Source: Pteria penguin (Eukaryota; Mollusca; Bivalvia; Pterioida; Pteriidae). From it: a stretch of DNA of 64,000 bases. The notes under the pieces are model-generated. The model was not told where the DNA came from and did no database searches. It saw only the letters and a program-made list of their open reading frames with translations. Location: contig CM068587.1 in assembly GCA_035048485.1 (NCBI GenBank), positions 33,527,001-33,591,000 on the forward strand, given 5' to 3'. Each line of letters opens with the position of its first letter. Positions within the stretch are counted from its first letter, which is position 1. Shown here piece by piece: positions 24,720 to 34,364 of the stretch. The position numbers and the translations under genes were made by a program.

Positions 24720-25215
24720 AATACGAATGTCTGTCTGTGCGTTCGTCTGTCCACAGAATTTTTAAACAGGATGCAGACTGATCGATACGCTTGGGCGTTG
24801 ACCGTCACATTTGGTACTACACATACTCCATATGACAAGGTCACGACAACATATATTCCAAGGACAGGGTCAATGGTCACGTATTTAATAGTGGGATAGG
24901 ACACTGAGTTAACTTTGATACGCATACTCCTTATGACAAGAGAACCACGCCTTTTGTTTTTATGAACCAAAATATGTGATAAAACTTGTAAACATGATAC
25001 GGACCAAATCATCTGTGCTAGGACCATTAAGAAAATTGACACATGTATTTATTACAATAGGAGCAAAACGTCTATATGATCAGTATTAGAGGTCAGAGGC
25101 CAAGCTCAAACGACAAACCTTTTCATAAGGCTTTTACACATGATTCAGACCAAACGTCTTGGGCTAGGACCATCAAAGTTGGTACACATACTACTGATGC
25201 TCAGACGACGACAAG
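24720..25215. repeat. Left part of an interspersed repeat split by PLE1
   Basis: The block 24950-25212 ('ccttttgtttttatga.ccaa', 'gtgctaggaccat', 'gacgacgacaag') matches 61175-61410. The rest of that 61 kb copy ('aataaactctgttgacaaaatacacaccgaac...') reappears at 30480-30640. The Penelope-like element therefore landed inside a pre-existing copy. Confidence 0.8.
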
Positions 25216-25689
25216 TCAAGAAAGAAAAAAGAGGAGTTACTGACTCAGTTATGTGGCAGAAGTCACCATAGAGCTATACAGTACATGAATATCAATAATA
25301 TACTAGCACATATAACACATTACAAAATATTTGTTTGTAGTGCAATTATGATACCGACTTAGGACGGTCGTTTAATTTGACAAAAGCCAAACAAATGGTG
25401 TGGTTAACCGGTTTACTGGCCCACCTTCCCACTCTCCATAACAGCAGAACAATCAAAGGACGTACATTTAAAAATTTATAAATAATCCTTTATGTAAAAA
25501 ACAAGGGTCAACAGGTATCGCATATTGAGAGGTCATAAAAATATGAACACGTAAGGCATTGTAAAACACATAATGATATAACATCAACATGATAAACCGT
25601 GCTATGCCAGTCTGAAAGCGAGCTAAGACCCTAGATCTGTAGGAGTTCCGACTAACAGTCGGAGGGGACGAGGTTCAGGACCATGTCTC

Positions 25690-27912
25690 CTCTGAAAGAG
25701 GTTTGGACAAGGCCCGTTATATAGTCCCCATCGCCCTGTTAGTCAGCGTGCAACGTTCAAGTTAAAGTCTGCATAAGGCTGTACAGGGGCCAAATATAAG
25801 ACCTATAGTCTTTTTGATGATCTCAATGTCATATTGTCTATTTAGAAGACGTTTGACTATTTTATTACATGATAAAATAACGTTATCGGAGCCTTTTACT
25901 TTCCTTAGTTTATATACGAGATCACCGTAAAAATTAGGATGGGAAATTCCATTGGATACATAGTGTTGAAAAGAAATATTTCCAAATTTATATAGAAGTT
26001 CTGAATAAGATCTAAAGAATTTGCCGAATGTGTTTCTAATCTTGTGATATCTGTAACCCTGAGTTAAAAGTTTAGTAGTAATTAGTAAATTTCGTTTATG
26101 AAAGTCTAAAACATTGGTGCAGCCTCTGACAAATCGAACTAATTGAGATATATAGGTACCATATGATGGGAGTCGAGGGACATCGTCATCCAAGTAAGGA
26201 AAATTTACAATAGGAAATCCAAAATCCTCACGTTTATCATAAATATTAGTATATATTTGGTGGTTGATCATTTTGACGTTCAAATCTAAGAAAGGTGTAG
26301 ATTTATCTCAAGTATTAGCTTTATTCAATTTGAGCTCTGGTGGATATATTTCTGATATAAATTGTTCGAATTCAGGGTTGTCGATAACCAAAATGCCATC
26401 CAGATATCTGCAAGTATTATTAAATTTGTCAATGAGGTCGAAACGTTTTGATTTTTGAATACAAACCATGAAATCCCTCTCATAACAATAAAAAAATTAA
26501 TCTGTTATCAGAGGCGCGCAGTTAGTACCCATAGGAATCCCAACTATTTGTTGATATATCTTGCCATCAAATTGCACAAAAATATTATTCATGAGAAAAT
26601 CTAGTGCTTTACATAATTCCTTGCAAATCCAGTATTTATATAAAGTATATTGTTTGTTGGAAAAGAATCCGGAGTTATTGGAAGTACATATGTAAGTTTT
26701 AGATTCTCTGTGAAAACACTATTGTATAAGAGACAGCAACTTGCTTTTAATCAAATCATGAGGCAGAGATGTATAAAGTGTAGAAAAATCAAATGTAGAA
26801 ATTTGAGTCGCTTTGAAATTTAGTGAAAAAAGTTTGTCTATTACTTCATGAGAATTTTTAATTGACCAAAAGTAATTGATGTTACTATTATGAAATGCGA
26901 CATCACAATATTTGATAATATGATCTTTTATAGCAGTTAGAGCAGACGTAATATGTTTCAATAATACAGAAGTACATGTAGAACAGTGGCTAGAATCAGA
27001 TATGAAACGTGATTTATATGGACTTTTATGTAGTTTTGGGAGCCAATACATGGTTGGTAGATCAGATTTATCAGTTTTAATTTTGAAGTCGGACATGGTC
27101 ATGAGGTGATCGTGCAAGGAACTGTCTTTTGAGGTAGGGCTTTCCACATATATATGAGTGGAATTTAATTCGTTTTTAAGTACTTTAATATAATATAGTT
27201 TTCAAACAACTATTATGTTATTACCTGTTTTATCAGCAGGAACAAAGACATATTTAGCATGTAGGTCAGCTGTCTTCTTTTTAATAGAATTTGCCGTCAA
27301 TGTATTAGGCTGTTGAAATAAATGCGGATTTTCTGTAAAGTTCTTAATACGGATATCGACAATTCTTAAAATCTCGTATTTCCAATCATTAAGAGCCTGA
27401 AACTTTAGCTTTTCTTTCTTACACCAATGTTTACAATATGTAGTTAAAGCATCCTCTATAACGTCACGGCATTTATTGAAATCCATCCTGGTTGGTAACC
27501 TATATTTAGGTCCTTTTCCAAAAAGGGTACACAATTTCTTGTCCGAAATACAGTTTAGGTCACCAGTAATAATATGACCTGCCAGTTTATAAACATATTT
27601 AGAATTTTCACAAGAATACGACGAAGAAATAGAGTCTGAAATATCACGGTTAGATTTAACTTTATTACAATTTAAAATAAGATTTCTTATCGGCCTTTTG
27701 TACTGGTAACAAATAAGTGGAGGTTCTAAATACTCAAAATATTGGGGGATTTTAGATGTGACTCTATGATCATGGAAAATATTAGAAATGTTAAGCAGAT
27801 TGAAGCCTTTATTAATCAATTTAATTTTGAGATATTGCTTCTTGGGTGGAAGAGACGGAATACGAGGAAAGAGTTTGTTATATGAAAATAAAATAATCAA
27901 TTTGAGTTAATA
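25690..27912 (-). pseudogene. PLE1 reverse transcriptase with in-frame TGA codons
   Basis: The region GHIITGDL and KGPKYRLPTRMDF (27.45-27.6 kb) matches the pre-RT segment of PLE2. Then come PADKTGNNIIVV, TMYWLPKLHKSPYKSRFI, FDFSTLYTSLPHDLIKS (motif A) and an IPMGTNCAPL block near 26540. Motif C reads YLDG instead of YLDD, a lost catalytic Asp. In-frame TGA lies at 27204-27202, between NIIVV and KLYY, where PLE2 has Cys (TCKKYY), and at 26310-26308, inside NKANT/DKSTPFLDL, which PLE3 shares. Other breaks are TAG between LSLIQ and CFHRES (TGG in a nearby fragment at 30302-30449), a TAA before FFYCYER (TTA in PLE3), and TAA near the C-terminus. Confidence 0.85.
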
Positions 27913-30301
27913 TCAATCAGAATTGCGTAAACTTCGAAGATCAGCTTCGTCCAGGATAGGTTTCAATATATTTACCGGAATAGAGGATAGTGCATGCAAA
28001 AGCTCATGACGGCCATTATTTTTTGCAATAAATAGAAGATCGTCTAATGACCTATTTAAACGATTACGTTTTCTGATGTTACGATTACGGCGACGACCAT
28101 GTGACCTACGTTTTCTAATAGTGTTATGTCCTAATGTAAAAATATTGATCTTATTCTGATGAGAATAAATGTTACCTTGTCGATATATTTGGTCGTTGAG
28201 ACCGAGAGAGTATGGGGCTTGTAGTTGTTTAATCCAGTAAAGCTCGACTTCCAAGAGTCGTTTTTAAGGTTTCTCTCCATTACCACGAAGGTCCGATATT
28301 CCGAAGGCCCGTTACTCCGAAGGCCCTTTACTCCGAAGGACGGTTTCTCCGAAAATTGTTTTTATTTCTCGACAAAAACAAGGATTTGCTCTGTAATTAG
28401 ATCACTTAATGTTCTAAACGGTAAACGTTCTACCATTTCATCAGACGTGTCCTCCTTCCTGCACTTGCCCCAGTCTACAGTCTATTTTATTTTGGCAAGA
28501 CTATTTGACAGACTTATAATATTTACCGTTTCTGGAAACGTAGAAACCTAGAAAGGTTCTAAAATCTTCGGACTTGCATGTATAGATAAAGCACTTCAAA
28601 ATGCAAGTTTAAGAAAAGTTTAATGAATTTCATGAGAAAAGACTGATAAATAATGCAAGAATGGGAAGGGGGTTTAGTCTTTTTATCAGCACTGAGTTTA
28701 AACATCAATCATCAATCAGAAGTCTTGGATTATTTCTACTTAGAATTTCAACAAAACACTACCCGATTTCCAATTTATCAGACTGAGACGAAAAATAAAA
28801 ATCGTGATTTCTATTATGATACACATGTATGCGACTAAAGAACTTGGTTTAGTTGATTATTCATGATAACAGAATAAAGGATTGTGCAAAAATAGCAAGT
28901 AAAAACTTTGAAGGCGAGGAAAGCATTAATGTTCTCTCTTTTCAGGAGCGTGAGTATTAAAGGGGTACATTTTTATATCTTCATGAATATATAAACACTT
29001 CAATTGATCTGATTCTTCGATGGTCAAGGAAGGGGGACCATACCCCATTTTAGGGTTTCATGCTTATGCTCCCATCCACCTATTATCCAACCCAAGTTTA
29101 TATCCTTGATATACGGAAACCTCTCACGATGGTAAGTGGGTTTATTTACTTGTTATTCTCACCTTTATAAAATGCATGTTTTGTTTAATTCACATTTTGT
29201 TTTCTAACAAACTTTTGACTTTTGACGAAAAGGGGGGGGGGGAGCGGCCAGGGAGACTGCAAAAAAAAATTAAAAAAACAAATGCCGGACCGAAGGGGCG
29301 GGATCGGCAAAAAAATATTTTGAATAGCAATATCGGGCCCAATGGGCCGCGGAAAAAAATCCCAACTCGGAAAATTGCAATAAAAATATTCCGGCTGACA
29401 AAGATCTTCCTGTCCCCTCCCCTCATCCCCCCCCAACCATAAAAATCAAATGGTTGTTCCCTCGACACGAACTCAACTGTGCACAAATATATCGAGGGAT
29501 TTCAACATTTTTCTTGAACCATTTCCCATACAAAACAATAAAATTTATTGGGAGACGTCATTGTTTTCTTTCTCAGAGTACATGAAAAGGTAAATATGAT
29601 GTATTTAGATAAACGTTTTATCTATATTGTCCCACAGGGCTTCTGAGGTACGGTCATCTGATATGTATCTGAAAACACCCAGACAACAAGTTAATTGGGT
29701 TTTTCGGAGTACCGAGCCTTCGGAGTATCAGACCTTCGGAGAAGCGGGCCCTCGGAATATCGGGCTTTCGGGTAAGTGGGCTGTCCCCGTTTTTAACATC
29801 TGATTTCGTATCACCTGGTGATTTAGAGATATTTTCTACTGAAGTTATTTTCACATTGTTAATATTATGTTAGTATTTATTAAAGTGGTTATAAAGAAAA
29901 TTCTGCTATTTACGTCGTGAATTATTACGAATTTTATAGGAATGATTCCGAAAACGTTGTTTCAAAGTTTAAGAAGTTTCCCCGACATATTGAGCCCCAC
30001 ATCCTATAGCTTCTCAAGTGATGACATATATAACATTGGCAGTATTTCAATCTGTCTTTGTCGAAGTTGGTGTTATATGTATTTCCATTAACTGAAGATT
30101 CAATATTGGACTTGCAGATTAAATGATGACAAGTAAGACATTTCTTGGCGTTACACTTATTAATCTTAGAATACCCTCTGCGTATAGAATTGACAGCTCT
30201 ATAAGAATTTATAGGTGTGGATGTTTTTGAAAATGAAATAGAAGTTTAATAGGGAAACTACTTTTAAGTGGAGAAATATGAAATTGGTGGTGCCGAAGTG
30301 G
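27913..30301 (-). pseudogene. PLE1 GIY-YIG endonuclease, split by a transposon
   Basis: The first part (30230-29797) has a Cys pair context (KCNAKKCLTCHHLIC), then after a frame change NVIYVIT, an in-frame TGA at 30016-30014, and CGAQYVGETS, the GIY-YIG core with its usual second Cys replaced by TGA. RFRNHS follows. The second part (28267-27913) has ELYWIKQLQAPYSLGLNDQI, the conserved C-terminal block, then an Arg-rich tail. The 28268-29788 transposon interrupts the gene between the two. TAA and TAG stops are also present at about 29975 and 29920. The enzyme would cut target DNA for insertion. At the end, TGA at 27915-27913 is followed two codons later by TAA. Confidence 0.82.
28268..29788. 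mobile_element. Non-autonomous DNA transposon with 8-bp target duplication
   Basis: It is flanked by gtttttaa at 28260-28267 and 29789-29796, and it splits the PLE1 endonuclease cleanly. Near both ends are inverted arrays of a short unit like attccgaaggcccgttactc, at about 28280-28350 and 29700-29770. No transposase is visible; the middle holds only short open frames and a G-rich and A-rich patch (29230-29420). The 8-bp duplication fits hAT or P superfamilies; I cannot choose. Confidence 0.82.
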
Positions 30302-30449
30302 TATATTGTTTGTTGGAAAAGAATCCGGAATTATTGGAAGTACATATGTAAGTTTTAGATTCTCTGTGAAAACACCATTGTATAAGAGACAGCAACTTGC
30401 TTTTAATCAAATCATGAGGCAGAGATGTATAAAGTGTAGAAAAATCAAG
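30302..30449 (-). mobile_element. Reverse-transcriptase fragment joined to the 5' end of PLE1
   Basis: On the minus strand it reads DFSTLYTSLPHDLIKS, then LLSLIQWCFHRES, and SNNSGFFSNKQYT, the same piece as in the PLE1 body at 26640-26800, then switches abruptly into the PLE1 5' region at 30301. It has TGG (Trp) where PLE1 has a TAG stop. Such tandem partial copies are common for Penelope-like elements; here the joint is mid-RT rather than at a 3' end. Confidence 0.8.
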
Positions 30450-30640
30450 AGACCAAACATCAGCCGTTGTCACGTGTTTTATCTAAACAATGTTGATAAA
30501 CTCTGTTGACAAAATACACACCGAACCAGCTGGGACAGGGTAGTAAAATGTGATACATATACTTTTAGTAACAAGAGGACAGAATCAGAAGTCAGAGTCA
30601 CAAAATATCACAATCTAATTAAAATTCGATCTTTATTGTG
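30450..30640. repeat. Right part of the interspersed repeat split by PLE1
   Basis: The sequence 'aataaactctgttgacaaaatacacaccgaaccagctggg' and 'aacaagaggacagaatcagaag' match 61455-61565 closely. With 24720-25215 it forms one repeat copy interrupted by PLE1. Confidence 0.8.
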
Positions 30641-31620
30641 CTCCTGTACTGCGTCTCGCACAAAGATCTATAGAAAACCCTTTTAAGGGCAAATCCTATG
30701 ACCTTTATCTTGAGCCAATCAAATTTCTCGTTACAGAAAAACGAAGGAGTAAAATCGGAACAGAATTTTCAAATGCGCACGAGGTATTCCAAACGTATGA
30801 AACTCAGAAATGGCGGCGCCCATGAAGATCATTCCTGTAATTGCCCGATATTTTTTTCTTTTTCATCTGAACTTTTTGAGTGAAACATTTCTACTTTATT
30901 TATACATCCTGGAATTTCAGCTTTTATTTACATAGATAAGTCCGATATATTTGTTAAACTGTTGGCATACATGAGGGTTCTTGGAAAAGTCTCTTCATTA
31001 AAAGCATCTACTAAGCCCTACATAGACATTTCTAAGGAGGCGTCATTCTTTGCACTCAAAATTTAATATTGGGTTTTTCTGGTGATCGGAGTCAGTTTTG
31101 TTGTATCCTTGTCTTTATTACATAGCTTTGCGAATAATCCGTGTAAATGTCGCAGCCACTAAAAGCTAATAAGCAGGCAGAAGGAAATATTGATCTTAAA
31201 TCTCCTAAATGCCGAAACCACTTTCGGAGAGCTTAATCTTCATCACCATCCATTCCACCCCTACAATAAACATTATATCATTTAGGAAATTATTATCATT
31301 ATAATTTTAATACTCAGGATTTTTGGCGACAGACAATAGATTTATACTGGTGATAATCTGTAGTTCAACACTAGAAAATGGCACACTAAAGGAGGTTTTG
31401 AAATGAAAGTAACTATGTATACATTGTATGGCATTCATCCACAACTGTTGTACTAATGTCTAATAGTTGTAACTTCAGTCTGCATGGTTTGTCACTGACG
31501 ATGCATAAAGGTAGTCAAAATGACCTGACAGTATATCATCATCAGCAATATCACCTTACCCTAAAGAAAGAAAGAAATTTTCAATATAACAAGCACTCTG
31601 AAAGTATTGCTTAGGCAATA
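30641..31620. other. No gene recognised
   Basis: Mixed intergenic sequence without domain-bearing frames or recognisable repeats. Confidence 0.4.
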
Positions 31621-31623
31621 CTA

Positions 31624-31965
31624 AGTCCCCTACCGGCAAATGGAAAACTAAGACCCCCAAAACACAGATACACACACACCTACACATAACATACTGTCTT
31701 TCCGGGTGCCAGCAAGTTAAGTATTTGATCACAACCTTTAAAGAAATTTTCTAATTCCAAGGGCCGTAATTCCGTCAAAAATCAATGGACCGAAACGAAC
31801 CTCGAACTTGATCTGTAATTCATGGTAGTAGACTCACACACCAAAAATTGGATGAATATCTACCAGCGTTTAGAAAAAAAAAGTCCGGAAAACGTGTGTG
31901 TGACTGACGGACAGACGGACGGAGTGCAAACCTATAGTCCCCTTCGGCGATGCCGGTAGGGGACT
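31624..31965. mobile_element. Small terminal-inverted-repeat element
   Basis: Exact 15-bp inverted termini agtcccctaccggca (31624-31638) and tgccggtaggggact (31951-31965) bound 342 bp with no coding capacity. The interior ends with 'gactgacggacagacggacgg', a motif also seen near 52640. Confidence 0.75.
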
Positions 31966-32079
31966 AATTAAAAATATCATCATTGAAATGATATTTGCCT
32001 GTAATTATCAATTTTGTTAGGCACCGCTTCATAAGCGGGTGTCCTACAGTAATGTCCGTCAGCAATAAAACTTAAACAT

Positions 32080-32460
32080 TGGTCATATCTAATACATTGT
32101 CAGTGATAGAGCTTTCATATTTGGCGTATGTTCCTTATGACCAAATTTTTTTATCATGTGACCTTGAACGTGACCTTTGACCTGTATTTGAAAACGTTAA
32201 CAATGACCATAAGTATTGAACCCTAAGAAGCAACGTTATCGTATTTGGCATGTGTGATCCATGTGACAAGACCTTTCCGTTGGCACCTTTTTTTTTTAAT
32301 CATGTTGCCTTGACGATGACTTTTCAACAACCTTATTATTGACCATACCTATTCAACTGTTAGAAGTGGGGCTTTCATGTTTGGCATTTGCGTTCCTTAT
32401 GACAAGACCTTTCTGCTGGCACCAAATTAAGGTCATGGTCATGGTGACAGGCATCCTGTG
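32080..32460 (+). repeat. 'ctgtctgt' family repeat copy
   Basis: It shows 'gtgacaagacctttccgttggcacc', 'gaccttgaacgtgacctttgacctg' and 'ttgaccatacctattcaactgttagaagtggggctttcatgtttggcat', all family blocks. The open frames on both strands here are incidental. Confidence 0.6.
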
Positions 32461-32689
32461 GGGCCCTTCGGACTTAGTCAGTTTTCTAATTAATATTAAA
32501 ACTAGTGCGTATGCATTTATAAATGTCGGTGGTATCCTGATAAAATGCACAGGAGCCTAACATCAACGAACGACAAAAATTATAGATGTTTCAGTACAAT
32601 GTTGTTTTCTGTACAAGGATGTTTCGGTACGTTGAAAAATTTTGCTACATAATATAAGAAAATTACGGTAGGACCCTATCCCTATTACC

Positions 32690-33400
32690 AAGTGCAGGTG
32701 TACGGTCAAGATTAATAACGAAGCCAAGCCCATAGCGCAGGTACTGGTAGCATCTGCTATGATTGAAAATGCCCCTGCAGGTGATGCAAAGGAAGCATTT
32801 GAAGATGGAACAAATTCCAACGACATTTTCAATCATATCAGGTGAGTACTTCTGATAATAAGACATACTCATTAGGTTTGTGCGAAGTAGGCTCTGGTGA
32901 TGCTGCAACACTAATGCAATTATTCAGGAAGCAAATAAATGATCTTGCAGAAGCCTTTCATTTAGGTAATTCTGGTGTGTCTGAACTCATCACCGGTAGC
33001 ACTTCAGCTATGTCGGATCATGGTGCTCTAGATCCTGTGTTTAAGGTTCAACTTTCTTAATTAAAACAAGCACTTCTCCCCGAAGTAATACATAATTGGG
33101 GCACCTTTCTACAGAAAGCGAAGAAAATTTAGGAACTCTGACTTCCTTCTTTTGTGAGATGCATGTTATTGTTAATACGGCATCAGAATCGGAGAAGTGT
33201 TTGTCCACGTTTGAGAATAGTATCTCAAACATTTTCCATTTGTATAGACCATGAGCGGAGCATCTAGGCTTACACACTAAAGATATGGGTGTTAAAGACC
33301 ATCCGATAACTTTAAGTGGCCATCGTTTCAACCATCTTTCTTATGCAGCTGGTGCAACTTACCATCACTTAAATGGTATATGGAGACAAGATTAGAGCCT
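32690..33400 (+). pseudogene. Decayed coding region of an uncharacterised family
   Basis: Three plus-strand frames give protein-like stretches in order: AKPIAQVLVASAMIENAP with AKEAFEDGTNSNDIFNHI (32715-32842), then YSLGLCEVGSGDAATLMQLF, INDLAEAFHLGNSGVSEL and ITGSTSAMSDH (32868-33025), then SFFCEMHVIVNTASESEKC and LSTFENSISNIFHLY (about 33145-33250), then DHPITLSGHRFNHLSYAAGA followed by TYHHL (33298-33375). They follow one another with frameshifts at about 32842, 33060 and 33280, as in one decayed gene. I believe I have seen similar proteins as uncharacterised multi-copy genes in marine invertebrates, but I cannot name a function. A CAG|GTGAGT donor-like site at 32841 is an alternative explanation of the first break. 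Confidence 0.55.
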
Positions 33401-33511
33401 CCTCAGTCCCTAAGTCCCAAAAAAGAGATATTTTTTCTGAACGAGACTTCGCTTAACACGATATCCTCATGTGTATCAAACCATCAGCAAGCACTTCTGC
33501 ATGTGAATCAG

Positions 33512-33604
33512 TCCACATGGCTTTCGGCTCGTTGATCCTCCCTCAATTATACCAATATATTGATATAATTGAGGGGGGGGGGCAACGAGCCGAAAGCCCT
33601 GTGG
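33512..33604. repeat. Long hairpin with near-perfect arms
   Basis: Left arm ccacatggctttcggctcgt... (33514-33552) pairs with the right arm ending ...acgagccgaaagccctgtgg. The inner stem is ataattgagggg with its complement. Only a few mismatches separate the arms. It lies just after the decayed coding region and may be a fold-back element. Confidence 0.8.
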
Positions 33605-34166
33605 TCAGTCATAATATGAAGTAATAGCAAGACGTCTGATTGGCTACATACGATCGAGGATAACGAGAGGAGCAGAATCCTAGGTGATGGTCGCCAGCTG
33701 GCGCCTCGTCTCATGCGACAAAAGAGGAACCTTTTCTCTCAAGAATTACTTGTTCTCAAAACCATAAGAGAAAAGAACACACAAGAGGAAAGCAAACAGT
33801 ACAGCCAAAAGGCAAAATTGTCCAGTAAACTTAATGAGATTTGGGGCTGTGGACAAGTAAAGAGGTATTAGAAAACTTCAAAAGGAATTCTAGGTCAGAT
33901 GTTGAATTAAATGAAGATTTCTTAAGCCAGCTTCAATTCAGGATGGTTTTGTTGGGAAGGACCAAAATAGAAAATTCGAAAATCACCACAAGGTAAGACA
34001 TTAACTACTTCTGAGCTTAGAACAAGTCTACTTGAAATTATAGAAATAAATAAAAGAATCGAATATGAAGAAGGTAACTCTAACAAACTATCATACTTAT
34101 CTTCGTTATAAGCTGAGTATAATATAAAATCTGCAAAAACATTACAGTTTTTGCTACAAAATTAAA

Positions 34167-34359
34167 AAGAAAAAAGAGGAGTTACTGGCTCAGTTATGTG
34201 GCAGAAGTCACCATAGAGCTATACAATACATGAATATAAATAATATACTAGAACATATATCACATTACAAAAATATTTGATTGTAGTGCAATTACGATAC
34301 CGATTTAGGACGGTCATTTAATTTGACAAAAGCCAAACAAATGGTGTGGTTAACCGGTT
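34167..34359 (-). mobile_element. Solo 3' tail of a PLE1-family element
   Basis: It runs from 'agaggagttactggctcagttatgtggcag' to 'atggtgtggttaaccggtt', about 193 bp. It matches PLE1 25230-25412 and, inverted, PLE3 42848-43030 at high identity. Nothing upstream of the tail is present, so it is either an extreme 5' truncation or a remnant. Confidence 0.85.
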
Positions 34360-34364
34360 AAAAG

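Larger units (their letters stand above)
25217..30449 (-). mobile_element. PLE1: Penelope-like retroelement of Naiad type, interrupted
   Basis: Read on the minus strand, a GIY-YIG endonuclease region (about 30230 down to 27913) precedes a linker and a Penelope-type reverse transcriptase (27900-25750), followed by about 530 bp of 3' sequence ending near 25217. The endonuclease-before-RT order is the permuted order described for Naiad elements, unlike classical Penelope. A DNA transposon (28268-29788) splits the endonuclease. Its 3' tail recurs alone at 34167-34359 and in PLE3 at 42845-43037. Stops are both TGA (at least four) and TAA/TAG (at least six), so this copy is dead, whatever the TGA codons mean. 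Confidence 0.85.

Noticed and set aside
24669..25042. Two open frames on both strands near 24.7-25.0 kb
   Set aside because: They lie in an interspersed repeat with no coding signal.
25217..25750. A SECIS element in the PLE1 3' region
   Set aside because: I looked for the ATGA/GA core flanked by pairing arms. Short hairpins such as ccgactgttagtcgg are present, but none met the pattern by eye; a folding program is needed.
29176..29486. Overlapping open frames of 80-98 codons at a G-rich/A-rich patch
   Set aside because: All frames on both strands are open because of composition; no domain, and it is inside a non-autonomous transposon.
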